DNA of 13,902 bases from Erythrobacter sp. UBA2510 (lineage in GTDB: Bacteria > Pseudomonadota > Alphaproteobacteria > Sphingomonadales > Sphingomonadaceae), in assembly GCA_002341345.1 (NCBI GenBank), contig DDNW01000165.1, forward strand, positions 441 to 14,342, written 5' to 3'. This document shows positions 7,772 to 13,902 of the stretch, piece by piece. How positions within the stretch are numbered: the first letter of the stretch is position 1; every line of letters starts with the position of its first letter. Made by a program: the position numbers and the translations under genes. The notes under the pieces are model-generated. The model was given only the letters and a program-made list of their open reading frames with translations, had not been told where the DNA came from and ran no database searches.

Positions 7772-9199
7772 ATGCGCGGTGAACCGCAAGCAGCGCCATG
7801 GCGCCCCGATCCCCGGATCCTGGAACTGTCCGACTGGCTGGCCGATCCGGTCGCGGCGGCGGACTTTCCGCGCACGATCCTGCGCTTTCGCAACAGTCGC
7901 TGGGACGCGACAATAGGCCTTGCCGACCTGAGCGCCGAGCAATGGACCGCGCATTTCGGACGGTTTCGACCGCTGCCCGGCAACCTGACCGAGCCGCTGG
8001 CGTTGCGCTATCACGGGCACCAGTTCCGCAATTACAATCCCGAGATCGGTGACGGGCGCGGTTTCCTGTTCGCGCAGATGCGCGATGCGGATGGCCGCCT
8101 GCTGGACCTCGGCACCAAGGGCAGCGGACAGACGCCCTACAGCCGATTCGGCGACGGGCGGCTGACGCTGAAGGGCGCGGTGCGTGAAATCCTCGCCACC
8201 GAAATGCTCGAGGCGCTGGGTGTCTATACTTCCAAGACCTTCTCGGTGATCGAGACGGGCGAGGCGCTGGAGCGCAATGACGAGCCCTCGCCGACCCGCT
8301 CCGCCGTGCTGGTGCGCCTCAGCCATTCGCATATCCGCATCGGCACATTTCAGCGGCTGATGGCGCTGCAGGAAGCCGATCACCTCGCCGCGCTGGTCGA
8401 TTATTGCCTGACGCAGTTTCCCGGTCCTCCACCGCCCGAAAACGCACCGGGGCGCGACGAGCCTGCCGTGCGGCTCCTCCATCACGCGGTCGAGCGGCTC
8501 GCCGACCTCGCCGCCAGCTATATGGTCGCAGGCTTCGTCCATGGCGTGCTCAACACCGACAATATGAACATTACCGGCGAGAGCTTCGATTACGGGCCAT
8601 GGCGCTTCGCCCCGCAATGGGATCCGGGCTTTACCGCGGCCTATTTCGACCAGACCGGCCTCTATGCCTTCGGGCGGCAGCCAGAGGCGATCAACTGGAA
8701 CCTCGGCCAGCTCGCCATCGCGCTACGCCCACTGGCCGAGGCCGAGCCGCTGATCGCCGCGCTACGCCGCTATCCCGAGCTCTATGCAGAGAACATGCAG
8801 CGGCGGTTCTGCTGGCGGCTTGGCGTCACAGGTTGCGGGCCAGAGGCCGACACCGCGCTGATCGCCGCCGCCGAGCGGCAGATGCGCGACCAGAAACAGG
8901 GTTCGGACGCCTTATTTCACCAGCACCATGGTGGCCGCAACGCGACGGGCGATCTGGCCGAGGCGCTGGCAGGATACGACCCGCTGCCCCGTAGTCATCC
9001 CTGTTGGGACGAGGACGGCGACAAGGGCATGGGGCAGTCCATGCTGATCGACGAGGTCGAGGCGATCTGGGCCGCGATTGACGAGCGAGACGACTGGACG
9101 ATGCTGGACAACAAGGTCGCAGCCATCCGGCGCATGGGGCAGGCGCTGGGGACAGTCCCCGCGCCAGCCGGTCATGGCGATGGTCAAGCCGGGTCCTAG
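7772..9199 (+). CDS. selO: Protein adenylyltransferase SelO/YdiU family
   Basis: SelO family pseudokinases transfer AMP from ATP to Ser, Thr or Tyr of target proteins and are linked to redox stress. The 475-aa product shows the flipped-kinase motifs: LALRYHGHQF at residues 76-85, LDLGTKGSGQTPYSRFGDGR at 111-130 with Lys116, REILATEMLEALG at 138-150 supplying the helix Glu, VRLSHSHIRIGTFQ at 181-194, and the active-site loop HGVLNTDNMNITGESFDYGP at 257-276 with Asp263, Asn264 and the metal-binding Asp273. It has no Cys at the extreme C-terminus, where E. coli YdiU has a Cys and animal SelO has selenocysteine. The ATG at 7772 is the first possible start after an in-frame TAA at 7763; its ribosome binding site is poor (GGAGGGA lies 21 nt upstream). 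astD follows 39 bp downstream on the same strand. Confidence 0.93.
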   Translation: MRGEPQAAPWRPDPRILELSDWLADPVAAADFPRTILRFRNSRWDATIGLADLSAEQWTAHFGRFRPLPGNLTEPLALRYHGHQFRNYNPEIGDGRGFLFAQMRDADGRLLDLGTKGSGQTPYSRFGDGRLTLKGAVREILATEMLEALGVYTSKTFSVIETGEALERNDEPSPTRSAVLVRLSHSHIRIGTFQRLMALQEADHLAALVDYCLTQFPGPPPPENAPGRDEPAVRLLHHAVERLADLAASYMVAGFVHGVLNTDNMNITGESFDYGPWRFAPQWDPGFTAAYFDQTGLYAFGRQPEAINWNLGQLAIALRPLAEAEPLIAALRRYPELYAENMQRRFCWRLGVTGCGPEADTALIAAAERQMRDQKQGSDALFHQHHGGRNATGDLAEALAGYDPLPRSHPCWDEDGDKGMGQSMLIDEVEAIWAAIDERDDWTMLDNKVAAIRRMGQALGTVPAPAGHGDGQAGS

Positions 9200-9209
9200 C
9201 GGCTAGGAC
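9193..9209. promoter_or_regulatory. 17-bp perfect palindrome between selO and astD
   Basis: GTCCTAGC at 9193-9200 and GCTAGGAC at 9202-9209 are exact inverted copies around one central G. The selO stop codon TAG lies inside the left arm. With a single-base centre the site looks more like a dimeric repressor operator than an RNA hairpin, although a 6-bp stem with a 5-nt loop is possible. It sits 30 bp before the astD start, so it could control astD separately from selO. Confidence 0.4.
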
Positions 9210-9223
9210 AGACTAATTATCGT

Positions 9224-9230
9224 GGGGGGA
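9224..9230 (+). promoter_or_regulatory. Ribosome binding site of astD
   Basis: GGGGGGA ends 8 nt before the TTG at 9239 and is the only purine-rich site in the gap. This spacing decides the TTG start over the downstream ATG at 9258. Confidence 0.6.
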
Positions 9231-9238
9231 CAGGCAGT

Positions 9239-10681
9239 TTGCCATCACCGGCAGCAGATGTGGACACGGACGGGCAGCTCGTCTCGATAGAGCCCGCTAC
9301 TGGCATCGTATTGTGGCGCGGCAAGGTCGGCGACGTCGACGCTGCCTGCGCTTTGGCGCGCAAGGCCTGGTCCCTCTGGGCGTCCGAGCCACTGGCGAAG
9401 CGCACCGAATTGTTGCGCCGCTTCGTCAACGAAGTGCTTTCCGTACAGCACGAACTGGCCGAACTGATCGCCCGCGAGACCGGCAAGCCCTTGTGGGAAG
9501 CGCAGGACGAGGTCGAAGGCGTCATGGCTTTTGTCGAAACCGCAATCACCGCCCATGCCAAGCGTGCCGGGCAGCAGCGCATGGATGGCGGCGATCTGAA
9601 GGGCGCGACCGCGATCCGGCACAAACCGCATGGCGTCGTGGCGGTGATCGGCCCGTTCAACTTCCCCGCCGCCACGCCAGCCGGACAGATCGTGCCTGCG
9701 CTGCTCGCGGGCAATGTCGTGATTTTCAAACCCTCCGAAAAAGCCCCGGCCAGCGGGGAAATGCTGCTTGCCTGCATGTATCGCGCCGGCATCCCGCGCG
9801 ACATCGTGCAATTGCTTGTCGGCGGTCCGGCCGAGGGCAAGGCGCTGGCCGCGCATCAGGATGTCGACGGCGTGCTGTTCACCGGCTCGGCCAATACCGG
9901 CATCGCGATCAACCGTATGCTGGCCAGCGATCCGGGCAAGATCGTCGCGCTGGAAATGGGTGGCAACAACCCGATCGTGCTGTGGGACACGCCCAAGCTG
10001 AGCGATGCCGCAGCGCTGATCGTGCAATCGGCCTTTGGCATGGCAGGTCAGCGCTGCACGTCCGCGCGGCGGCTGATCGTCAAGGACAGCATGTACGACG
10101 CTGCCATGGCCGAGATCAGGAAACTGACCGAGCGCATGGTGATCGGCGGCCCGCTCGACAAGCCGCAGCCCTTCATGGGACCGGTAATCGACAACGACAC
10201 CGCCGACGCGCTGACCGAAAGCTTCCTCTATTTGCTCTCCAATGGCGGCAAGGCGATCACGCATATGCGCCAGCCGCATGATGGCATGCCCTTCGTGACA
10301 CCGGGCATTATCGATGTGACCGCCATGGCCGAGCGCCCTGATATCGAACTGTTCGGCCCGCTGTTGCAGGTGGTGCGCGTGGCGGATTTCGATGCGGCGA
10401 TCGCCGAGGCAAACAACACGCGTTACGGCCTCTCGGCCTCGCTGATCGGCGGAAGCCCGGAGAATTACAACCGCTTCTGGGCCAATATCCGCGCCGGGAT
10501 CGTCAATTGGAACCGCACGACCTTCGGCGCTGGTGGAGCGATGCCTTTCGGCGGCATAGGCCTGTCGGGCAATCACCGCCCTGGGGGCAGCTATGCGCCC
10601 GATTTCAGCGTCTATCCCGTGTCGAGCAGCGAGATCGACCAGCCGCGCGCGAGCGTAGGCGTGGGGTTCCGGGCAAGGTAG
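9239..10681 (+). CDS. astD: N-succinylglutamate 5-semialdehyde dehydrogenase AstD
   Basis: AstD oxidises succinylglutamate semialdehyde with NAD+ in the arginine succinyltransferase route. The 480-aa product is a full aldehyde dehydrogenase: PFNFP with oxyanion Asn141, KPSE with Lys164 for cofactor binding, FTGSANTG at 214-221, general base Glu239 in ALEMGGNNP, nucleophile Cys273 in GQRCTSARR, then FGPLLQV and PFGGIGLSGNHRP near the end. The long match to AstD features such as RHKPHGV, PALLAGN and LSGNHRP separates it from general aldehyde dehydrogenases. It starts at TTG, chosen because GGGGGGA stands 8 nt upstream. No other ast gene (astA, B, C or E) is in the window, so its real substrate may differ or the rest of the pathway may be elsewhere. 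It is probably cotranscribed with selO, with the palindrome at 9193 between them. Confidence 0.9.
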   Translation: MPSPAADVDTDGQLVSIEPATGIVLWRGKVGDVDAACALARKAWSLWASEPLAKRTELLRRFVNEVLSVQHELAELIARETGKPLWEAQDEVEGVMAFVETAITAHAKRAGQQRMDGGDLKGATAIRHKPHGVVAVIGPFNFPAATPAGQIVPALLAGNVVIFKPSEKAPASGEMLLACMYRAGIPRDIVQLLVGGPAEGKALAAHQDVDGVLFTGSANTGIAINRMLASDPGKIVALEMGGNNPIVLWDTPKLSDAAALIVQSAFGMAGQRCTSARRLIVKDSMYDAAMAEIRKLTERMVIGGPLDKPQPFMGPVIDNDTADALTESFLYLLSNGGKAITHMRQPHDGMPFVTPGIIDVTAMAERPDIELFGPLLQVVRVADFDAAIAEANNTRYGLSASLIGGSPENYNRFWANIRAGIVNWNRTTFGAGGAMPFGGIGLSGNHRPGGSYAPDFSVYPVSSSEIDQPRASVGVGFRAR

Positions 10682-10769
10682 TTTTACCCGGCTCCGGCCT
10701 ACAGCTCCACCCACTCTCTCTATGATTTATTCTGGCAGGTCGGGAGGGGAGCGGGCTGGTGCCTCGACG

Positions 10770-10817
10770 AAAAAGGCGTTTCAAGGCGTCCGCCAGCCGA
10801 AGCCGGACGGACGCCTT
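10770..10817 (-). terminator. Probable intrinsic terminator with UUCG tetraloop
   Basis: On the minus strand AAGGCGTCCG (10817-10808) pairs with CGGACGCCTT (10792-10783), and CCGGC pairs with GCTGG around UUCG. The spacer GAAACGCC and then TTTTT (10774-10770) follow. An alternative 5-bp pairing of GGCGT with ACGCC abuts the U run directly. The 8-nt spacer is longer than ideal, so termination is likely but not certain. It may also end pyrC read-through. Confidence 0.5.
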
Positions 10818-10883
10818 GGCGCGACCCCCTGAACACGACCCGGAAGGCCGCGCTCCGGCAATGGCCCAACAGGGATGGGCCCT
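10770..10883 (-). ncRNA. Candidate small structured RNA between astD and pyrC
   Basis: This lies in a 322-bp gap between convergent genes where no promoter would be expected. Read on the minus strand, three hairpins follow each other. Hairpin 1: GGCA and GGCCCA pair with TGGGCC and TGCC (10857-10886). Hairpin 2: GCGCGGCC (10853-10846) pairs with GGUCGCGC (10826-10819) around a 19-nt loop. Hairpin 3 (10817-10783) is a 15-bp stem with one bulged U and a c(UUCG)g tetraloop, followed 8 nt later by five U. Stems 2 and 3 each contain a G-U pair that becomes an A-C mismatch on the plus strand, which favours a minus-strand transcript. A promoter-like sequence ends just before hairpin 1. It does not match the SRP RNA or tmRNA hallmarks I know, and I do not recognise the family. 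Bases 10682-10769 hold nothing I can name. Confidence 0.45.
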
Positions 10884-10908
10884 GCCGAATTTTGTTGCCG
10901 AATTTTGT
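10883..10908. repeat. Perfect 13-bp tandem duplication
   Basis: TGCCGAATTTTGT occurs twice, end to end, at 10883-10895 and 10896-10908, without a mismatch. The right copy covers the spacer and the left copy the -10 region of the proposed minus-strand promoter. Confidence 0.9.
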
Positions 10909-10918
10909 GTATTTTCAA
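10889..10918 (-). promoter_or_regulatory. Promoter-like sequence for the candidate RNA
   Basis: On the minus strand TTGAAA (10918-10913, five of six matches to TTGACA) and CAAAAT (10894-10889, four of six to TATAAT) are separated by 18 nt. Transcription would begin near 10882, at the foot of the first hairpin. The surrounding DNA is clearly more AT-rich than the rest of the window. Confidence 0.35.
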
Positions 10919-10925
10919 TGTGAAG

Positions 10926-10980
10926 GGCCAATAGCGCGACGATTATGAACGGGCTGCAACCCGTCCTTAAGCTATTGGCC
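10926..10980. repeat. 55-bp nested palindromic element downstream of pyrC
   Basis: GGCCAATAGC at 10926-10935 and GCTATTGGCC at 10971-10980 are perfect 10-bp inverted ends. Inside, ACGGG at 10949-10953 pairs with CCCGT at 10960-10964 around CTGCAA. It starts 23 nt after the pyrC stop in the minus direction. It may terminate or protect the pyrC mRNA, or be a dispersed palindromic unit. No U tract and no target-site duplication are visible. Confidence 0.6.
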
Positions 10981-11003
10981 AGCCATGACTGATCGTCTGG
11001 TGT

Positions 11004-12041
11004 TTAAACGGCCAACTTCCACCCGAGTTCCTCCCCGGCATGGAACGGAACGACCTCCGTCCCTGCTGCAGCAATCTTTTCAGGGACTTGCACCGGCGTT
11101 TTTTCGAGCGTCACGGTGCCTTCATTGACGGGCAGGCGGTAGAATGCGGGACCGTTGAGCGAGGCAAACCCCTCGAAAGCCCCGAGCGCCCCCTCTTCCT
11201 CGAACACGGCGAGATAGCTTTCCAGCGCATAAGGCGCGTTGAAGATGCCCGCGCAGCCACAGGCGGCCTCTTTCGTTTCACGCGCATGCGGAGCGCTATC
11301 GGTGCCGAGGAAGAACTTGGCCGAGCCTGACGTGACCGCGCGGCGCAGCGCCAGCCGGTGCTCCTCGCGCTTGGCGACGGGCAGGCAATAGGCATGCGGA
11401 CGTATCCCCCCCACCAGCATGGCGTTCCGGTTGATATGCAGGTGCTGCGGGGTCACGGTCGCTGCTACGTTCGGGCCAGTCCCCATGACGAAATCGACGC
11501 CCTGGCTGCTGGTCAGGTGCTCGAACACGATGCGCAAGGTCGGCAGGCGTTCGTGCAGCGGGGCAAGGATGCGCTCGATGAACACCGCCTCGCGGTCGAA
11601 GATGTCGATCTCAGCGCTGGTCACCTCGCCATGGACGCACAGGACCATGCCGATCTCGGCCATGGCTTCCAGCACGCCCATGATATTGGCGATGTCGGTC
11701 ACGCCGCTCGCCGAATTGGTGGTCGCGCCCGCTGGATAGAGCTTGGCAGCGGTAAAGGCGCCAGAGGCGAAGCCGGATCGCAACTCGCCCGGATCGAGAC
11801 TGTCGGTGAGGTAGCAGGTCATCAGCGGGGTGAAGTCGCTGCCCGTCGGCAGCGCGGCCATGATCCGCTCCCGATAGGCCTCTGCCGCAGCTGCCGTGGT
11901 CACCGGGGGCGAGAGATTGGGCATGACGATCGCACGCGCGAATTGTTGCGCGGTGTAGCGCGCAATATCGGCCAGCATCGCGCCGTCGCGCAGGTGAACG
12001 TGCCAGTCGTCGGGGCGGCGGATCGTGATCGTGTCGGTCAT
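11004..12041 (-). CDS. pyrC: Dihydroorotase, class II
   Basis: PyrC cyclises N-carbamoylaspartate to dihydroorotate in de novo pyrimidine synthesis. The 345-aa product matches the homodimeric E. coli type in length and in every metal ligand: His14 and His16 in HVHLRD, the carboxylated Lys100 in [13 protein letters not shown], His137 in VHGE, His175 in FEHLT and Asp248 in GTDSAPH. Each number is two less than the E. coli residue as I remember it, so the alignment is nearly gap-free. ATVTPQHL and the flexible substrate loop region are also present. The start is ATG at 12041 with a poor ribosome binding site, 40 bp from divergent ygfZ. The gene converges on astD. There is no sign of inactivation, and this is not the pseudo-dihydroorotase PyrC' that partners PyrB. 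Confidence 0.96.
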   Translation of the reverse strand: MTDTITIRRPDDWHVHLRDGAMLADIARYTAQQFARAIVMPNLSPPVTTAAAAEAYRERIMAALPTGSDFTPLMTCYLTDSLDPGELRSGFASGAFTAAKLYPAGATTNSASGVTDIANIMGVLEAMAEIGMVLCVHGEVTSAEIDIFDREAVFIERILAPLHERLPTLRIVFEHLTSSQGVDFVMGTGPNVAATVTPQHLHINRNAMLVGGIRPHAYCLPVAKREEHRLALRRAVTSGSAKFFLGTDSAPHARETKEAACGCAGIFNAPYALESYLAVFEEEGALGAFEGFASLNGPAFYRLPVNEGTVTLEKTPVQVPEKIAAAGTEVVPFHAGEELGWKLAV

Positions 12042-12081
12042 GGCCGTTGCCTATGGCGCGCGCGGCACTATCTGTCACCAC

Positions 12082-12822
12082 ATGACCGCGTCCCGCCTGT
12101 TTTCGCGTGCCCTTGTGCGGCTCTCTCCCACCGACCCGGCCGAGGATGTTGCGGCTTTTCTGCAAGGGCTCGTCACCAATGACGTGACCGGAACCCTGCC
12201 CGTCTATGCCGGGCTGCTGAGTGCGCAGGGCAAGACGCTGTTCGATTTCCTCGTCTGGCCGGGAAGCGGCAATTCGCTGCTCCTCGATTGCGAGGCCGAG
12301 GCGGCTGACGCGCTGGTCAAGCGGCTTTCGCTCTATCGCCTGCGACGCAAGATCGAGATCGGGCGCGAGGATGCACTCGGCGTGCACTGGCAGCCTTTCC
12401 CCGGCGATGGCGGCGCAGCGGACCCGCGCCTTTACGCGCTCGGCCAGCGCTGGCTCGCGCCGGTGCAGGAGAACGATGCGCCCGCTGACGAGGCCTGGCG
12501 CAAACATCGCCTGTCGCTGGGCGTCGCTGAGGGGCAGGCCGAGCTGGAGGACATCCTCTGGCTCGAAACCAATGCCGCCGAGCTGCATGGGGTCTCCTTC
12601 TCCAAGGGCTGCTATATCGGGCAGGAGAATACCGCGCGGATGAACTGGCGCGGCAAGGTCAACCGGCGCCTGATCGTGGTGCCGCAGGATCGCTCGGACG
12701 AAAAGCGGCGCAAGGTCGCTTATCCGGAGCTCGGGCTGGCGGTGGATCACCTGCGGGTCGAGGACATCGCGCCCGATCTGCTACCAGACTGGCTCGATCT
12801 GGGCGCTGCCCGTGAAAGTTAA
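12082..12822 (+). CDS. ygfZ: YgfZ/GcvT-like folate-binding protein (Fe-S cluster maintenance)
   Basis: YgfZ (CAF17/IBA57 relatives) is a tetrahydrofolate-binding protein needed for the assembly or repair of certain Fe-S enzymes. The 246-aa product has the family signature KGCYIGQE at residues 175-182 with the conserved Cys177, followed by NWRGKVNRRL. The N-terminus contains FLQGLVTNDV (27-35) and LSAQGKTLFDFLVW (46-59), both typical of the GcvT-like fold. The short C-terminus lacks the last barrel found in longer members. I chose the ATG at 12082 because the residues before it are not family-like. It diverges from pyrC over 40 bp and its TAA overlaps the stop of the convergent tetR-type gene. 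Confidence 0.92.
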   Translation: MTASRLFSRALVRLSPTDPAEDVAAFLQGLVTNDVTGTLPVYAGLLSAQGKTLFDFLVWPGSGNSLLLDCEAEAADALVKRLSLYRLRRKIEIGREDALGVHWQPFPGDGGAADPRLYALGQRWLAPVQENDAPADEAWRKHRLSLGVAEGQAELEDILWLETNAAELHGVSFSKGCYIGQENTARMNWRGKVNRRLIVVPQDRSDEKRRKVAYPELGLAVDHLRVEDIAPDLLPDWLDLGAARES

Positions 12823-13415
12823 TAGGGTTCGCCCGCTGTTTCGAGCGAGGCCACCAGCATCGCCTCCGCCCGATCCCGCACAGCGCCACGCACAACGCCA
12901 AGCGATTCAGACAGGCGCTCGCCCATAAGCGCATCGCCCAGCGCCAGCAGCACCAGCGTGAGCGTCGCCTCATGCATGGTGCGCCCCTCGGCCCGCCCGA
13001 CTTCCCCGGGATGCAATTCGTCAACCAGCGTGTGAATGGTCTCGAGAATCGGGTCGAGCGCGTCCTCATTGCCCGACAGCAGCATCCAGCTCGCGAGTGC
13101 CCCGCCCCCTTCGCGCCCAAAGGCATCGAAGGTCAGGTCCACCACGTCACGCGGACGACCGACCCCGGCACGGCTGGCCTCGACCGCCCTGGCGATCGAA
13201 CCGCAGACCTGTTCGGCCAGATAGCCCGCCAGAGCCTGCTGCAAACCGACGGCTGAACCGAAATGGTGGAGCAGATTCGCGTGGGTACGCCCGATTCGCG
13301 TCGCCACGGCCTTCAGCGTCACGCTCTGCGGCCCAGAATCGATCAGCAGTGCGCGCGCCGCCTGGAGCGCATGCGCACGGCTTTCCTCCTGGCTGAGACG
13401 ACGCCTGATTGCCAT
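12819..13415 (-). CDS. TetR/AcrR-family transcriptional regulator
   Basis: The 198-aa product has the TetR layout: an N-terminal DNA-binding domain starting RRRLSQEESRAHALQAARALLIDSG, a helix-turn-helix at about residues 31-54 (SVTLKAVATRIGRTHANLLHHFGS), and an all-helical ligand-binding and dimerisation domain in the rest. In the recognition helix, THANLLHHFGS stands where most members have a pattern like S-x-G-x-x-Y-x-Y-F, so DNA contacts may be unusual. The ligand is unknown. The start is ATG at 13415. Two operator-like palindromes lie 18-54 bp upstream, which suggests self-regulation. Its stop shares TTAA with the end of ygfZ, so the two genes overlap tail to tail by 4 nt. No obvious efflux or metabolic target gene is adjacent. 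Confidence 0.9.
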   Translation of the reverse strand: MAIRRRLSQEESRAHALQAARALLIDSGPQSVTLKAVATRIGRTHANLLHHFGSAVGLQQALAGYLAEQVCGSIARAVEASRAGVGRPRDVVDLTFDAFGREGGGALASWMLLSGNEDALDPILETIHTLVDELHPGEVGRAEGRTMHEATLTLVLLALGDALMGERLSESLGVVRGAVRDRAEAMLVASLETAGEPY

Positions 13416-13432
13416 GATTGCAATTGTGCCCG

Positions 13433-13469
13433 TTGTTACGAAACGGAAACAATGTCCCGATTCTGGACA
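13433..13469. promoter_or_regulatory. Two abutting palindromes upstream of the TetR-type gene
   Basis: TTGTT at 13433-13437 pairs with AACAA at 13448-13452 (10-nt spacer), and immediately beside it TGTCC at 13453-13457 pairs with GGACA at 13465-13469 (7-nt spacer). They fill the region just upstream of the regulator start, where TetR proteins usually bind their own operators. Arms of 5 bp are short, so this is a suggestion. The rest of the 121-bp gap up to the GNAT gene shows nothing definite. Confidence 0.35.
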
Positions 13470-13536
13470 CTCAGGTAACCATGACAGCTGTGCACCACAA
13501 GACCTTCACCAGGCCAACACATCCGTTGAACAAGCG

Positions 13537-13902
13537 TCAGGCGGCCTCCAGCCCGGTGGCAGCATTCTGCGCTTCGCCGAGAGACAGGGCATAGCGCCGC
13601 GCCAGCACGATCTGCCCACCGCGTCCGGCGCAGGGCGTCGGCCGCACCTCGCCGGTCTCGACGAAACCGGCGCGCCGCAGCACATGGCCCGAAACCGGGT
13701 TGTCGAGGAAATGCCCCGCATCGATCCGCGCAAGACCGATCGCGCGCGCAATCTCGATCACGCCCGCCACCGCCTCGCTCGCGATACCGCGGCCCTGCCA
13801 GGCCCGCGCGATCCAGTAGCCCAGTTCATGCGCAGCGCCGTGCTTACCCGCAATGTCGACACCGATCATGCCCACCAGCGGGCAGTTTTCGACCTCGGGC
13901 AG
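13537..13902 (-). CDS. GNAT-family N-acetyltransferase, partial (5' end outside window)
   Basis: Only the C-terminal 121 residues are present; the frame is open to the window edge, with LPEVENCPLVGMIGVD at the start, so the first ATG inside the window is not the true start. The part seen is typical of RimJ/RimL-type GNAT acetyltransferases, which move acetyl from acetyl-CoA to an amino group. Strand beta-4 is GMIGVDI, HELGYWIARAWQGRGIASEA holds the acetyl-CoA pyrophosphate loop (Q-G-R-G-I-A), and NPVSGHVLRRAGFVETGE is the conserved C-terminal helix and strand. The natural substrate cannot be deduced. It lies on the same strand as the TetR-type gene, 121 bp upstream of it. Confidence 0.88.
   Translation of the reverse strand: MPEVENCPLVGMIGVDIAGKHGAAHELGYWIARAWQGRGIASEAVAGVIEIARAIGLARIDAGHFLDNPVSGHVLRRAGFVETGEVRPTPCAGRGGQIVLARRYALSLGEAQNAATGLEAA

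Noticed and set aside
7565..8617. A 350-codon open frame antisense to selO and the selO upstream region
   Set aside because: It overlaps two well-supported genes and shows no family motif.
9245..10714. A 489-codon open frame antisense to astD, longer than the real gene
   Set aside because: It is Arg/His/Ala/Gly-rich with no recognisable domain and lies opposite a full-length, motif-complete dehydrogenase. It is a shadow produced by GC-rich third positions.
10770..10886. SRP RNA or tmRNA as identity of the hairpin region
   Set aside because: The conserved SRP GGAAGGAAGCAGC-type loop and a tRNA-like acceptor with a tag-peptide frame are absent. A 6S-like single long bulged rod also does not fit three separate hairpins.
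10605..10931. A 108-codon minus-strand open frame (MALHIENTQNSATKFG...) across the astD-pyrC gap
   Set aside because: It runs through all three hairpins and into the 3' end of astD, is Arg/Ser/Pro-rich, and has no clear ribosome binding site. The RNA structure explains the region better, though a short peptide cannot be fully excluded.
10926..10980. Insertion sequence remnant
   Set aside because: It has inverted ends but no target-site duplication and no transposase fragment. It is kept as a palindromic element only.
11611..12750. A 379-codon minus-strand open frame covering ygfZ and the start of pyrC
   Set aside because: It is in the wrong frame relative to pyrC and antisense to ygfZ; both of those carry intact catalytic or signature motifs.

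Overview
The window reads as ordinary chromosome from a high-GC alphaproteobacterium, most probably Sphingomonadales (Erythrobacteraceae or Sphingomonadaceae type). This rests on the plant/alphaproteobacterial-type glutamate-cysteine ligase, the UbiA polyprenyltransferase, the TPR protein-BamB pair, and strong GC bias at third codon positions, which also creates very long antisense shadow ORFs. No rRNA, tRNA, CRISPR array, transposase, integrase or phage gene was seen. Lineage placement is by recognition of protein families, not by a search.

Layout. Bases 26-2213 carry rsmE then gshA on the minus strand (16S rRNA m3U1498 methylation; first step of glutathione synthesis). ubiA (ubiquinone prenylation) runs the other way from 2253, with only 39 bp between the divergent rsmE and ubiA starts. 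ubiA converges on a minus-strand pair, a membrane-anchored YfgM-like TPR protein followed by the lipoprotein BamB, which serve envelope protein traffic and outer-membrane beta-barrel assembly. Upstream on the minus strand lies a translationally coupled pair: an alpha/beta hydrolase followed by a GT4-like glycosyltransferase whose catalytic EX7E motif looks degenerate. Divergent from these is a plus-strand pair, selO (protein AMPylase of the YdiU/SelO family) and astD (succinylglutamate semialdehyde dehydrogenase), separated by a 17-bp perfect palindrome.

astD converges on pyrC (dihydroorotase) across 322 bp of non-coding DNA. This is the only long gap and the most interesting part of the window. 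It holds three consecutive hairpins, G-U pairs that favour a minus-strand transcript, a c(UUCG)g tetraloop stem followed by a U run, a promoter-like sequence placed to start transcription at the first hairpin, a 13-bp perfect tandem duplication, and a separate 55-bp nested palindrome. I propose a small RNA gene of about 110 nt on the minus strand. I do not recognise its family.

The right end has pyrC and ygfZ (folate-binding, Fe-S cluster maintenance) divergent across 40 bp, a TetR-family regulator sharing a TTAA stop overlap with ygfZ and preceded by two abutting operator-like palindromes, and a GNAT acetyltransferase cut by the window edge.

Most genes are housekeeping. I see no defence island or biosynthetic cluster. 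The unexplained signals are mainly intergenic.
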